The translations under genes were made by a program, and so were the position numbers. A stretch of DNA of 18,231 nt from an uncultured Prevotella sp. (lineage in GTDB: Bacteria; Bacteroidota; Bacteroidia; Bacteroidales; Bacteroidaceae), in the NCBI GenBank assembly GCA_934215545.1, contig CAKQAD010000029.1, forward strand, positions 1-18,231, in the 5' to 3' direction. Positions 6,761 to 14,947 of the stretch are shown one piece after another. Each line of letters opens with the position of its first letter. Position 1 is the first letter of the stretch. The notes under the pieces were generated by a model. That model was not told the origin of the DNA, did not search any database, and was given only the letters and a program-made list of their open reading frames with translations.

Positions 6761-9093
6761 AACGGATAGCCTATGGCGAAGTGAAGGCTCTGGCTGTCTT
6801 TGAAATGGTCGAAATTGTAGAAGCCTGTCTTGTATGGCACATGCAAGCCTACGCCCCAGTCGACACGAAGTACGAAGAATTCAAGGTCGTAGCGTATGCC
6901 GATGCCGGTGCCGAGTGCCATCTCCTTGAGCACGTTCTTTAACTGAAACTTGGCTCCTGTGCGATAGCTATCATCGTGCATAGCCCATACGTTGCCAGCA
7001 TCGAGGAAGAGAGCGCCATAGAGATTGCCAAACAGACGTGGACGATACTCAAGATTGGCTTGAAACTTGATGTCGCCGGTCTGATCCATGTACGACAGTC
7101 GCGACTCATTGGTGTAGTACTGTCCAGGACCGATGCTGCGCACATTGAAGGCACGGATGCTGTTGGCACCGCCAACATAGAACTGCTCGCTATAAGGTGC
7201 GGAGCTTGCATTGCCATAGGCCCATACCACACCGGCATTGACATGGCCCACGAGTTGTGCGTGTTCGGACACCTGCCATGTCTTGCGCAAATCGGTCTCT
7301 ATCTTGAAGAACTGTGCATAGGGGTTCTTAAACATAGTTTTTCCGTTGTCGCTCCACTTCTCGCCAAACACGGCATAGCATGCCGAGAGGATGTTGGCTG
7401 CTTCGCTGATGGTGGTCTGCCAGTAGATGGGGTGGCGATAGGATGATGGCGACTGGCGTGTGTAGGTGTAGCGCATCTTGGGCACAAACTGGTCGCTCAT
7501 AGAAATCTGCAGATATGGGCTTTGTGAGAGCACTTCGTCGAAGGCGGCAGTGGTCTTCTGCATATACTCATATTGCAGAATGAGTGGCGAAAACTGGTGC
7601 ATGCTTGTGGCATTGGGCTGCAGGGTGTAGGTGAGCTCACCCGACACGATGTGGCGTTTGAAGAAGCCTGAGCGGTTGATTACATTGCTCGATGCCTTGA
7701 CAAGGGTGGTGGGTGTGGCATAATAGCGCGACACCGTCTTGCCCTTGGCACGACGATGACGGCGTATCTTGCGCATCAGACCATTGATAAACAGCAGGCG
7801 TGGCATCTCTACCGACACATCGCCACCATACTCGTAGGAGTTGAGCTTTGAGCTGGAGCCATCGGAGTTGTGACCGGTCTGCCACTCGTAAGAGCCATTG
7901 AGATTGACAGAGAGTTTCTCGCCACCACGGAAGGCGTTGCGTTTGGCAAAACCAAGGGTGAGACCCGGACCCACACGTCCGGTGGTCTTTCCCACAAGGT
8001 TGGCCTCTACATACACATCGTAGGGCTTGTCGAACACGCAGTTGATGGTCATATTGAGTGTGTCGCAGGTGGCAGATGTGTCGCGTGGTGCGAAGTTGAG
8101 GTCGACTCTCGAAAAGAGTCCTTTGGCTGTGAGTGTATTGATGGTTTGCTGATAGTTGTCGTAGCTATAGAGTTGCTTGGGGCGGAGCTTCATGTCGCGG
8201 GTAATAACGCTACGGCGCATCGGCGGGCGCTTGCCATTATATATAATGGTGTAGTTACGACGCTTTAGTGTGTCGTTGAGCTGTTCAACGGCTGTCTTGC
8301 GCATTTCGAGATTGATGCGTCCGATGTACCACTTGCGCCCTACTCTATCGGGCAGGCTGTCGGCATATTGAAGGCGCACATTGGCACCAAGCTCCATGTC
8401 GGTGGTGTCGGCAAGATAGGTGGCATAGGCTGGCTGATAGTAGATATAGCCGTTGTTGCGAAGCAGCGTAGACACACGGCTGCGCTCTGCCTCGAGCACC
8501 GACACATCGAAAGGCGAGCCATGCTTCACCAACGACTGCGATGCAGTGGAGTCGATGAGTGCCTGCGCTTCGGGTGGAAAATTGTTGTAGGTGAGGGTGT
8601 CGATGGTATGCAGGTCGCCGAAGTTGACGGTGTATTCTACCTTTGCCTTACGCCCACTTTTATCGGGCAAAACGAGATAGTTGGCATAGCCACCGAAGTA
8701 GCCACGCGACCTGAGCAGCTCGCGCACCACCTGTGTGTGCAGTCGTGGGTTGACGGCACTCATAAGCACAGGCCCCTTACCGAATGTTTTGCGCATCCAC
8801 TTGCCAAAGCCCGACTCGCTATTGGCAAAGGCATTGTATATGCCAAGGCGATAGGAGAATGGGAAACGATAGTAGGGACTACCGAAGATGGCGCCATTGG
8901 GAGCGGTAGCAAGGGCTGTCTCTACCTCTTCGCGAGTGGCATTGAAGTGGTCGCAAGGAAAATAGTTGGCATAGACCGTCTTGCGAAGACCAGTGAACAG
9001 CTGGTCGTCGTCGGGCACGCTGCGTGTGGTGGAGCAGGCAGCGAGGAGCATGGTGCATAGCACTATGATGTATATCTTACTTATTGTCTTCAT
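6757..9093 (-). CDS. tamL: TamL-like Omp85 outer-membrane lipoprotein
   Basis: A 778-residue BamA/TamA-family protein, predicted to act with TamB in outer-membrane assembly or lipid traffic. The start at 9093 is chosen over the upstream ATG at 9117 because it opens a lipoprotein signal peptide ending in LLAAC, with the lipidated Cys at 20. A periplasmic region with POTRA-like repeats (about 30-370) follows, then a beta-barrel (about 375-778) that ends in a terminal Phe (AIGYPF), the usual Omp85 C-terminal signal. The loop-6 motif (V/I)RG(F/Y) appears as IRAF (646-649), preceded by GGANS. Lipid attachment of a TamA homologue is a Bacteroidota trait (TamL). The gene overlaps the end of the tamB-like gene by 17 nt, indicating translational coupling. 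A BamA assignment is less likely given the tamB neighbour and the lipobox. Confidence 0.85.
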   Translation of the reverse strand: MKTISKIYIIVLCTMLLAACSTTRSVPDDDQLFTGLRKTVYANYFPCDHFNATREEVETALATAPNGAIFGSPYYRFPFSYRLGIYNAFANSESGFGKWMRKTFGKGPVLMSAVNPRLHTQVVRELLRSRGYFGGYANYLVLPDKSGRKAKVEYTVNFGDLHTIDTLTYNNFPPEAQALIDSTASQSLVKHGSPFDVSVLEAERSRVSTLLRNNGYIYYQPAYATYLADTTDMELGANVRLQYADSLPDRVGRKWYIGRINLEMRKTAVEQLNDTLKRRNYTIIYNGKRPPMRRSVITRDMKLRPKQLYSYDNYQQTINTLTAKGLFSRVDLNFAPRDTSATCDTLNMTINCVFDKPYDVYVEANLVGKTTGRVGPGLTLGFAKRNAFRGGEKLSVNLNGSYEWQTGHNSDGSSSKLNSYEYGGDVSVEMPRLLFINGLMRKIRRHRRAKGKTVSRYYATPTTLVKASSNVINRSGFFKRHIVSGELTYTLQPNATSMHQFSPLILQYEYMQKTTAAFDEVLSQSPYLQISMSDQFVPKMRYTYTRQSPSSYRHPIYWQTTISEAANILSACYAVFGEKWSDNGKTMFKNPYAQFFKIETDLRKTWQVSEHAQLVGHVNAGVVWAYGNASSAPYSEQFYVGGANSIRAFNVRSIGPGQYYTNESRLSYMDQTGDIKFQANLEYRPRLFGNLYGALFLDAGNVWAMHDDSYRTGAKFQLKNVLKEMALGTGIGIRYDLEFFVLRVDWGVGLHVPYKTGFYNFDHFKDSQSLHFAIGYPF

Positions 9094-12000
9094 TGTTAAT
9101 GTTCTGAGTGTTAGCATCGGTTCTCTTCAGCGATGTGGTGTCTTGCAATATCGGTGGTAGCACCAGGCGGCTTCGCTTAGGATGGAAAATATCGCCGAGA
9201 TGCTGCAGCTTGCGTCGCCACATGAAACCGCCTCCAAACTGCTCTACATAGCCTTCGAGCCAGTCGTAGTTGTCGCGGTCGTAGAACAGCTTCAGATATT
9301 TATTGGAGTTTTCTGAGAGGCGATACTCAAAAGTGACATTGTCGAAGAAGGTGTCGTTCTGATTTTCTATCTCGGCACCACTCGACACCTTGCCACCGAT
9401 GACGATGCGCAAGCGGTTGTTCCAGAAACGCTTGGAGAACTTGAACGAGTAGTCGGTGTGCACCATTCCGGAGCCGAGTGTGGTATTGTCCATGCCAAAC
9501 GATAGATCGAGGGTGCGCAGGGCATTGCCTGAGATGGCATTGATTTGCGAGTTGAGGAATGAACTCAAGGCACTGTTGAGCGACATGGCACTGTTGTTTC
9601 CGTCGGCAAGATACAAGCCTGTGGTGAGCATGGTGACAGCGGTCTTTCCTCTGTTTTCCAAGGATTGCGTCATCAGTTCATTGTGTATCTGCTGGTCGTC
9701 GGGGGCATCGATGATAAACTGCAGACCCATGTTTTGCAGGGTCTTTGTTATCACCACGCCACATTGGAAGGTGACACTGCGTCCGCCCTGCCCATCGGTG
9801 GTAACGGTGGCTTTGTTTTCTTCGGTGGCAGTGATGTTGAGACGTGGATTCATAACATCGCCTGTGAACTCGATGTAGCTGCCGTCTTGTATATTGAAGG
9901 TTTTCAGCGGTATCACGGGCAACGAGTATTTCATCTCGCCACTATTGAGGGTGTATCTGCCAGATATGCGTATGCCGTCGACAGTGTCGTAGATCATACG
10001 CAGATCGCCACCACCGATTATATCGACATAGTTCGACTGGTCGGCATTGAGGGCACAGAGCACATGTGCGCCTTGGTCGATGCTAAGCATGATGTCCATG
10101 GTGAGACCTTCGAGTTGTGGACGCTTCACTACGGCAGTCTCCTTATCGCTGAAGTCGACAAACTTCACAAGTCCGTCGAGTTGGTTGTCGGTGGTGAGTG
10201 GTGAGTCGCGCAGTATGTAGGTGATGTCGCTCTTGCCGAGCACATCAAGGCGGCCACGCACACGCATTGCCTCGAGCTTGCCATCAAGCAAACCAATGAA
10301 GTTAACATAGGCTTTGCCAAACGCCTCAGAGCGTGCCTTCTCCTTAGAGTCGATGAGCAGATAGTTGTTGGCACGCACCTTTATGTTAAGATACATGTTT
10401 GCCATATCGAGGAAGTCGAAGTAGCCATAGAGCGTGAGCGGACTGTTATTGTTGGCAAACAGTTGGAAGTTTTCGAGCAGCATACGGCTGTCGTTTATGC
10501 GCACCATGTCGTCGCACATTCGCATCTCAATGCCATAGGGTTCTGAGGCGATATAGGCATTGTCGAACATCAGTTCGCCATTGGCATGTGGATTGTCGAG
10601 CGAGCCTTTCACTGTGAGATGACCATCGGCATAGCCACGGAAGTTGATAAGATGGTCGGGGATGAAGCCATTGAGCAACAGCAATGGGGTGTGTTGCAGC
10701 ATGAGCTCGGCATCGAGGTTGCCCTTTCCTTCGGTATTGTAGGTACCGCTGATAGTGCACACCTCCATATCATCCAACGACAGTGTACCATCGACAATGT
10801 GTTCGCGACCATTGTCGCGTGGTGTATAAAGGAATTCCGACGAGAGATGGCCCACATCGCAGCCTTCGTATTTCATGGCAGCGATGTCTACCGATGACGA
10901 TATGGACAAGTCGCCATCGCCATTGTTGAGAATGTGGAAGTCGCCGTTGAGCATGCCAGACACATTAGGAGCATAGGGCACTACCTTCAACACCTTGGCA
11001 AGGTCAAACTGGGTGAGACCTATGGTGATGTCTTGCAGGGCATCGGTGCTGTCGGGTGAGTAGACACGCACACCCATGCCATCGTCGGCACGAAGACTCA
11101 TATCGGCAGTTATCCTACTGTCGTTGGCAAAGAACACATAGTTGCCTTTGTTTACCTTAAACTTTTTGTAGCCTATCACGGGGTCGATGCCGCCAAGTGT
11201 AAGGCGCACACCTTCGGGCTCCATATTGGCACGCAAACCAAGGGCAAAACCGAGTTTGTTCTTGTCGTCGAACACACGGGTGCCTAAGAATAGCGACTGC
11301 TTATAGAATGCTCCGCGAAACGAGGCATTGAACACGAATTGGGGGTTGCGCTTGTTGTTGATGACATCGCCGTTGAATCCTATCTTCGTGGAGTCGGAAC
11401 GGAATGCCAGACGTATGGTGTCAAGTCGCACGCCGCTTGCCACTAAGGAGTCGAGCTTCATGGTGCCGTTGATGCCTTGTGCCGGCGAAGCGGCCATGTC
11501 CATAAACAGGCTCTTGAAGTTGTAGCCAAACCGACTCATGGCTCTGCTCACTACGTTGCATTTGCCGGCATCGATATATAACGACAGCTTTGGCAGGCGG
11601 TCGCGTAGGCGTTGCTGGTCTATGTATTTCTCCTTCTGCTGCTTGTCGGTCTCAGTGGCAATGGCTGCCAGCTGGTCGGCTACATGACTTAATGAGCCGT
11701 GAGCCTTAAGACGCAGAGTAAGGTCGCCACTGGTGACGGCGGCATAGGTAGAATCGTGTCGTGTGAAGGCATCGATGATGATGTTTTCTGGGCGATAGGC
11801 ATTGGCGGAGTCGTGCATTACAATGTTGCTAACCATGCCGCTCACGCTATGCTGCTCGTTAAGGTCGCTCTTCATTTCGATATCGGACTTGAGCGAGGTG
11901 GAGAATGGGCGCCTGGTGATGCCCATCTTATAGAGGTCGGCATTCACCAGGTCGAGCAGCAGGCGGGCATCTACCTTGTGCTTGCTGATGAGTGCCTCAA

Positions 12001-13747
12001 GGTCGATATTGCCATTGAGGATGTCGCTATTGCTATTGAGCGCCACATGCCCCACGCCCTTATGAGCGCTTGCTGTAATGGTGGTGCCACTAAGAGTCTT
12101 GTTGTCGATGCCGAAGCTGCTGATTATGGCACTGGCTTCGAGGTTGGTGTTTGGCGACAGTATGTCGAAGCCGGTGCCATAGGCGGTAAGTGTGCCTGTG
12201 AATGGCTGCAATCCATTGCCAGGAGCGAAGTTGTTGAGATTGAGTTGGTTGGCTTCGATATCGGCCTTGTAAGCCATGTTGCGGGTGTTGATGGAGGCGT
12301 TGCCACTGAGCGAGCCCTTACCTTGTGTGGCTTTAAACTGTGCTATATAGCGAGTGCCATCGGCGTGCAACTTGGCATGGGCGCTGATGCCACCCAGTCG
12401 ACCAGCCATCTCTGCCGTTTCGGGCAGTATGGGTTGCACAATCTTGGCAAGCTGATGTGTGTGTGCCTCGACATTTATGTCGGCACGCAGCCGATTCGTA
12501 GAATTGAGATTTTGAGCCTTTCCGCTTGCCTTGACATCGAACACGCCTGGTATTTTCAATAGGCAATTGCCTATTGTCATGCTTGCCATATTGCCATCTA
12601 TGTTGGCATTGACAAGGATGGGCAGGTTGGGCAGGTTGCTCACATTCTTATAAGGCAGCATAGTGAGGAATGGCTTCACATCGTTTATGCCCAAGAAGCC
12701 ACCAAGCTTTATACGCATTATGCCAGGATTCTTTTCGGCAAAAGTGTTGAATGCGAAGTCGACATTGGCAGTGAGCTTGGTGTTGGGTGTTGTGAGCTGC
12801 AGGTTGGGCAGTGTGATGCGGGTGGTATCGAGAGCTACATTGCCTGTGAGCGACAACACGTTAAGCCCGCTACGCTCCTTCATGGCGCACTTATTAACTG
12901 CCATGGTGAGTGCATTGCCAGCATAGCGCAGTGAGTCGATGCGCAATGCTACATTGCTGAGCGCCACATGGTTAGGGTCGAAACCCCATGAGGCAGGCTT
13001 TATGAAGTTGTTGTCGTACTTCAGAGCGCCACCACTCCACTCTATGCGGTTGGCGGTATAGGAATTCTTAAACAGGTCGAAGAGTGCGCCCTGCAGACTC
13101 ATATCTTGTGCCTTGGCATATATCTGCAGGGTGTCGCCAGGCATGTGGAGTGTCACTTCGGTCTTGTGCAGGCGCAGAGCGCCCACATCTATGATCCAAT
13201 GGTTTGGGGTGGAGGTGGTGTCGGATGGAACGGTGTCGGCAAGGGCAACATCGATGTTGGCATCGTCGATGAGTGCATTGTCGAGTGCAAGTCGTTGGTT
13301 GGCAATGTCGATGCCACGGCTATGCAGTGTGAGCTGGTGCAGGCGTCCCTTAACTCGTGTGTCGGGGATTAGCTGCATGGTGTTGACCTTTATGTCGTTA
13401 AATCTGAGTTTATCGACAACTACATTGCCTCGAAACAACGGGAGCATACGCACCGATGCCGTTAGCTGACGGGCATCGGCAATGGTGTCGCAGACATTAG
13501 GCAGCGAGTCGTTGGGTTGTGTGGCAAGCACTCCATAGATGCCAAGGTCGAGTGGGAAGCGCAGGCGCACCTTATCGACACTTATCTGCATGCCGGAGTG
13601 TTCCGATGCGTAGGCTGCAACGGTTTTCACGCACCAGTTTTGCACAGGTGGTATATATAGCAGTAGCGCCACCAATGCCACAAGCAGCAGTGGTGTGGCA
13701 ATGATGCCTGCTATCCATTTCAGTATTTTCTTTTTGTTTACAGCCAT
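9077..13747 (-). CDS. tamB: TamB-like translocation and assembly module protein
   Basis: A 1556-residue envelope protein with one N-terminal transmembrane anchor (about residues 9-30, after KKKILKW) and a long periplasmic part rich in beta strands, the form of AsmA/TamB-like proteins that span the periplasm as a hydrophobic groove and contact an Omp85 barrel. The C-terminal third holds the TamB (DUF490) signature region, including segments such as SGEMKYSLPVIPLKTFNI and the terminal EQFGGGFMWRRK. After that comes a short hydrophilic tail of about 40 residues. The ATG at 13747 is immediately followed by the Lys-rich pre-anchor. The tamL-like gene overlaps its 3' end. No promoter consensus is visible in the repeat-filled gap upstream, so transcription may come from the rluA side. 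Confidence 0.88.
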   Translation of the reverse strand: MAVNKKKILKWIAGIIATPLLLVALVALLLYIPPVQNWCVKTVAAYASEHSGMQISVDKVRLRFPLDLGIYGVLATQPNDSLPNVCDTIADARQLTASVRMLPLFRGNVVVDKLRFNDIKVNTMQLIPDTRVKGRLHQLTLHSRGIDIANQRLALDNALIDDANIDVALADTVPSDTTSTPNHWIIDVGALRLHKTEVTLHMPGDTLQIYAKAQDMSLQGALFDLFKNSYTANRIEWSGGALKYDNNFIKPASWGFDPNHVALSNVALRIDSLRYAGNALTMAVNKCAMKERSGLNVLSLTGNVALDTTRITLPNLQLTTPNTKLTANVDFAFNTFAEKNPGIMRIKLGGFLGINDVKPFLTMLPYKNVSNLPNLPILVNANIDGNMASMTIGNCLLKIPGVFDVKASGKAQNLNSTNRLRADINVEAHTHQLAKIVQPILPETAEMAGRLGGISAHAKLHADGTRYIAQFKATQGKGSLSGNASINTRNMAYKADIEANQLNLNNFAPGNGLQPFTGTLTAYGTGFDILSPNTNLEASAIISSFGIDNKTLSGTTITASAHKGVGHVALNSNSDILNGNIDLEALISKHKVDARLLLDLVNADLYKMGITRRPFSTSLKSDIEMKSDLNEQHSVSGMVSNIVMHDSANAYRPENIIIDAFTRHDSTYAAVTSGDLTLRLKAHGSLSHVADQLAAIATETDKQQKEKYIDQQRLRDRLPKLSLYIDAGKCNVVSRAMSRFGYNFKSLFMDMAASPAQGINGTMKLDSLVASGVRLDTIRLAFRSDSTKIGFNGDVINNKRNPQFVFNASFRGAFYKQSLFLGTRVFDDKNKLGFALGLRANMEPEGVRLTLGGIDPVIGYKKFKVNKGNYVFFANDSRITADMSLRADDGMGVRVYSPDSTDALQDITIGLTQFDLAKVLKVVPYAPNVSGMLNGDFHILNNGDGDLSISSSVDIAAMKYEGCDVGHLSSEFLYTPRDNGREHIVDGTLSLDDMEVCTISGTYNTEGKGNLDAELMLQHTPLLLLNGFIPDHLINFRGYADGHLTVKGSLDNPHANGELMFDNAYIASEPYGIEMRMCDDMVRINDSRMLLENFQLFANNNSPLTLYGYFDFLDMANMYLNIKVRANNYLLIDSKEKARSEAFGKAYVNFIGLLDGKLEAMRVRGRLDVLGKSDITYILRDSPLTTDNQLDGLVKFVDFSDKETAVVKRPQLEGLTMDIMLSIDQGAHVLCALNADQSNYVDIIGGGDLRMIYDTVDGIRISGRYTLNSGEMKYSLPVIPLKTFNIQDGSYIEFTGDVMNPRLNITATEENKATVTTDGQGGRSVTFQCGVVITKTLQNMGLQFIIDAPDDQQIHNELMTQSLENRGKTAVTMLTTGLYLADGNNSAMSLNSALSSFLNSQINAISGNALRTLDLSFGMDNTTLGSGMVHTDYSFKFSKRFWNNRLRIVIGGKVSSGAEIENQNDTFFDNVTFEYRLSENSNKYLKLFYDRDNYDWLEGYVEQFGGGFMWRRKLQHLGDIFHPKRSRLVLPPILQDTTSLKRTDANTQNINNEDNK

Positions 13748-13755
13748 ACTCTTTG

Positions 13756-13916
13756 TGAGTTTTGAATTTTGAGTTTTGAATTTTGAATTATTCTCGGCTT
13801 CGCCTGCGATTTTTGAGTTTTGAATTTTGAATTTACCAGTTATGAATTCAAAATTGAATAATTCAAAATCGGCGTAGCCGACAATTCAAAACTCAAAATT
13901 CAAAATTCAAAATTCA
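13756..13916. repeat. Compound heptad inverted-repeat element between rluA and tamB
   Basis: Four contiguous heptads TTTTGAR at 13760-13787, an imperfect GC-rich hairpin (13794-13809, GGC-ttc-GCC core), three more heptads at 13811-13831, a short centre, then inverted heptads (TTCAAAA at 13847-13853 and 13862-13868), a perfect triloop palindrome TCGGC-gta-GCCGA (13869-13881), and four contiguous inverted heptads YTCAAAA at 13885-13912. The whole is a roughly symmetric large inverted repeat centred near 13840. It fills the gap between rluA and tamB and runs into the rluA stop codon. It encodes nothing evident. Confidence 0.8.
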
Positions 13917-14593
13917 GAAATGCAGCTCCGCTGCATTTCATGCCACAGACGGTCGTTGGGGAGTGTAGCCTCAGCGGTGATTGTCTGTTTGCTAACAGGG
14001 TGTACAAACTCCACTCTGTGCGACATCAGCGAGATGCTTCCGTCGGGATTGCTGCGTGGTGCACCATATTTCAGGTCGCCCTTTATTGGGCATCCCATGT
14101 GTGCCAACTGGCAGCGTATCTGGTGGTGGCGGCCGGTGAGCAGCTGCACTTCGAGCAGCATGTAGTTGTCGGTGGTGGCGCGCAACCGATATTTCAATAT
14201 AGATTGTTTTGAGCCTGGCACTTCGCGGTCGTAGGCATAGCTCTTGTTCTGCTTCTCGTTGCGCACGAGCCAGTTGGTGAGTGTGCCTTGTGTTGGAATG
14301 TCGCGTTTCTTCACTATGGCCCAATATGTCTTATGCACATTGCCATTGCGAAACATCTCGTTGAGTCGTGAGAGTGCCTTTGATGTCTTAGCAAACACCA
14401 CGAGGCCACTGACGGGCCGGTCGAGACGGTGCACCACACCTAGGAACACATTGCCGGGCTTGTTGTATTTCTCTTTTATATATTCCTTCACTGTCTCGCT
14501 AAGGGGTTTGTCGCCGGTTTTGTCGCCTTGCACTATCTCGCCGCTTTGCTTGTTGACAATGATTATGTGGTTGTCTTCGTAGACTACATTCAT
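13907..14593 (-). CDS. RluA-family pseudouridine synthase
   Basis: A 228-residue cytosolic RNA-modifying enzyme converting uridine to pseudouridine in rRNA or tRNA. The catalytic block HRLDRPVSG carries Asp58, GRHHQIRCQLAHMGCPIKGD matches the conserved C-terminal motif of the family, and the LVVFAKTSKALSRLN segment also fits. There is no N-terminal S4 domain, so it is one of the short RluA-type proteins; the target base is unknown. The last residues (EMQRSCISEF) and the stop are encoded by a perfect palindrome and heptad repeat (13906-13939), so the original C-terminus may have been replaced. No promoter consensus is seen in the upstream gap. Confidence 0.88.
   Translation of the reverse strand: MNVVYEDNHIIIVNKQSGEIVQGDKTGDKPLSETVKEYIKEKYNKPGNVFLGVVHRLDRPVSGLVVFAKTSKALSRLNEMFRNGNVHKTYWAIVKKRDIPTQGTLTNWLVRNEKQNKSYAYDREVPGSKQSILKYRLRATTDNYMLLEVQLLTGRHHQIRCQLAHMGCPIKGDLKYGAPRSNPDGSISLMSHRVEFVHPVSKQTITAEATLPNDRLWHEMQRSCISEF
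13917..13939. repeat. Perfect triloop palindrome inside the rluA 3' end
   Basis: GAAATGCAGC-tcc-GCTGCATTTC: 10-bp perfect arms and a 3-nt loop. It abuts the heptad array and encodes RluA residues up to the last three. As RNA it would form a stable hairpin just before the rluA stop codon. Confidence 0.85.
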
Positions 14594-14674
14594 ATAGTGT
14601 TGTTAATATTTATTGAGAGGATAAGGGGGCTTAATGCCAAAAGGATAAGGCCTAATGACATAATCAAAAGGGGC

Positions 14675-14780
14675 AAAAAGTCAAAGAGTCAAAAAGCAGG
14701 AAAGCATTAGCAGAGATTCTGCACCATTAAGACGCATCGTCTTTTCTACACTTCCAGACTCTTTGACTCTCCGACTCTTT
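14675..14780. repeat. GACTCTTT-type repeats with 12-bp inverted copies
   Basis: AGTCAAAGAGTC (14679-14690) is the exact reverse complement of GACTCTTTGACT (14757-14768), 66 nt apart. The right arm sits in a short direct array with three GACTCT cores (14757-14780). The region between encloses the palindrome AAGACG-cat-CGTCTT (14729-14743). The organisation resembles the heptad element on the other side of rluA: a short repeated word, its inverted copies and triloop hairpins. Confidence 0.7.
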
Positions 14781-14784
14781 ATAC

Positions 14785-14801
14785 GCATGTCTGCGACATG
14801 C
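14785..14801. repeat. Triloop palindrome
   Basis: GCATGTC-tgc-GACATGC: perfect 7-bp arms with a 3-nt loop, next to the GACTCTTT array. No T run follows on either strand close enough to make it a convincing terminator. Confidence 0.65.
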
Positions 14802-14825
14802 CGTTTTCTACATTAAACCCCAATC

Positions 14826-14870
14826 GGTCATCAGTCCGATTTGGCTTAACAGGTCATCTTGACCGATTTG
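14826..14870. repeat. Diverged 18/19-bp direct repeat
   Basis: GGTCATC-N3-CCGATTTG (14826-14843) recurs as GGTCATC-N4-CCGATTTG (14852-14870), offset 26 bp. The second copy contains GGTC-atctt-GACC, and the first pairs AATCGG (14822-14827) with CCGATT (14836-14841). Function unknown. Confidence 0.6.
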
Positions 14871-14947
14871 AATCTTATAAGTTTATGATTGATGAATAGC
14901 TGACGTTCAATTAAGGGCAATTAATTACCCATTAATTTATCTTGCCA

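Larger units (their letters stand above)
14594..14947. other. 354-bp non-coding gap with several repeat structures
   Basis: No gene, RNA or clear promoter is seen between rluA and fabG. It holds a separated inverted repeat (14679-14690 / 14757-14768), two triloop palindromes (14729-14743 and 14785-14801), a diverged direct repeat (14826-14870), and near 14915-14930 an AT-rich palindrome (GGGCAATT/AATTACCC) that might be a weak fabG terminator. The structures are listed separately. Confidence 0.6.

Noticed and set aside
9094..9117. Earlier ATG for the TamL-like protein
   Set aside because: The start at 9093 places the lipoprotein signal peptide at the N-terminus; the longer form would disturb it.
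11699..12562. Long plus-strand open frame opposite tamB (287 codons), and similar ones at 8368-9060 and 9665-10204
   Set aside because: They mirror the codon pattern of the minus-strand tamB/tamL genes, have no recognisable motif and no promoter.
13756..13916. CRISPR array
   Set aside because: The repeat units are 7 nt and contiguous, with no spacers of even length and no cas genes nearby.
14910..14935. Terminator after fabG
   Set aside because: The AT-rich palindrome has few G:C pairs and no T run on the minus strand; not supported as a separate feature.
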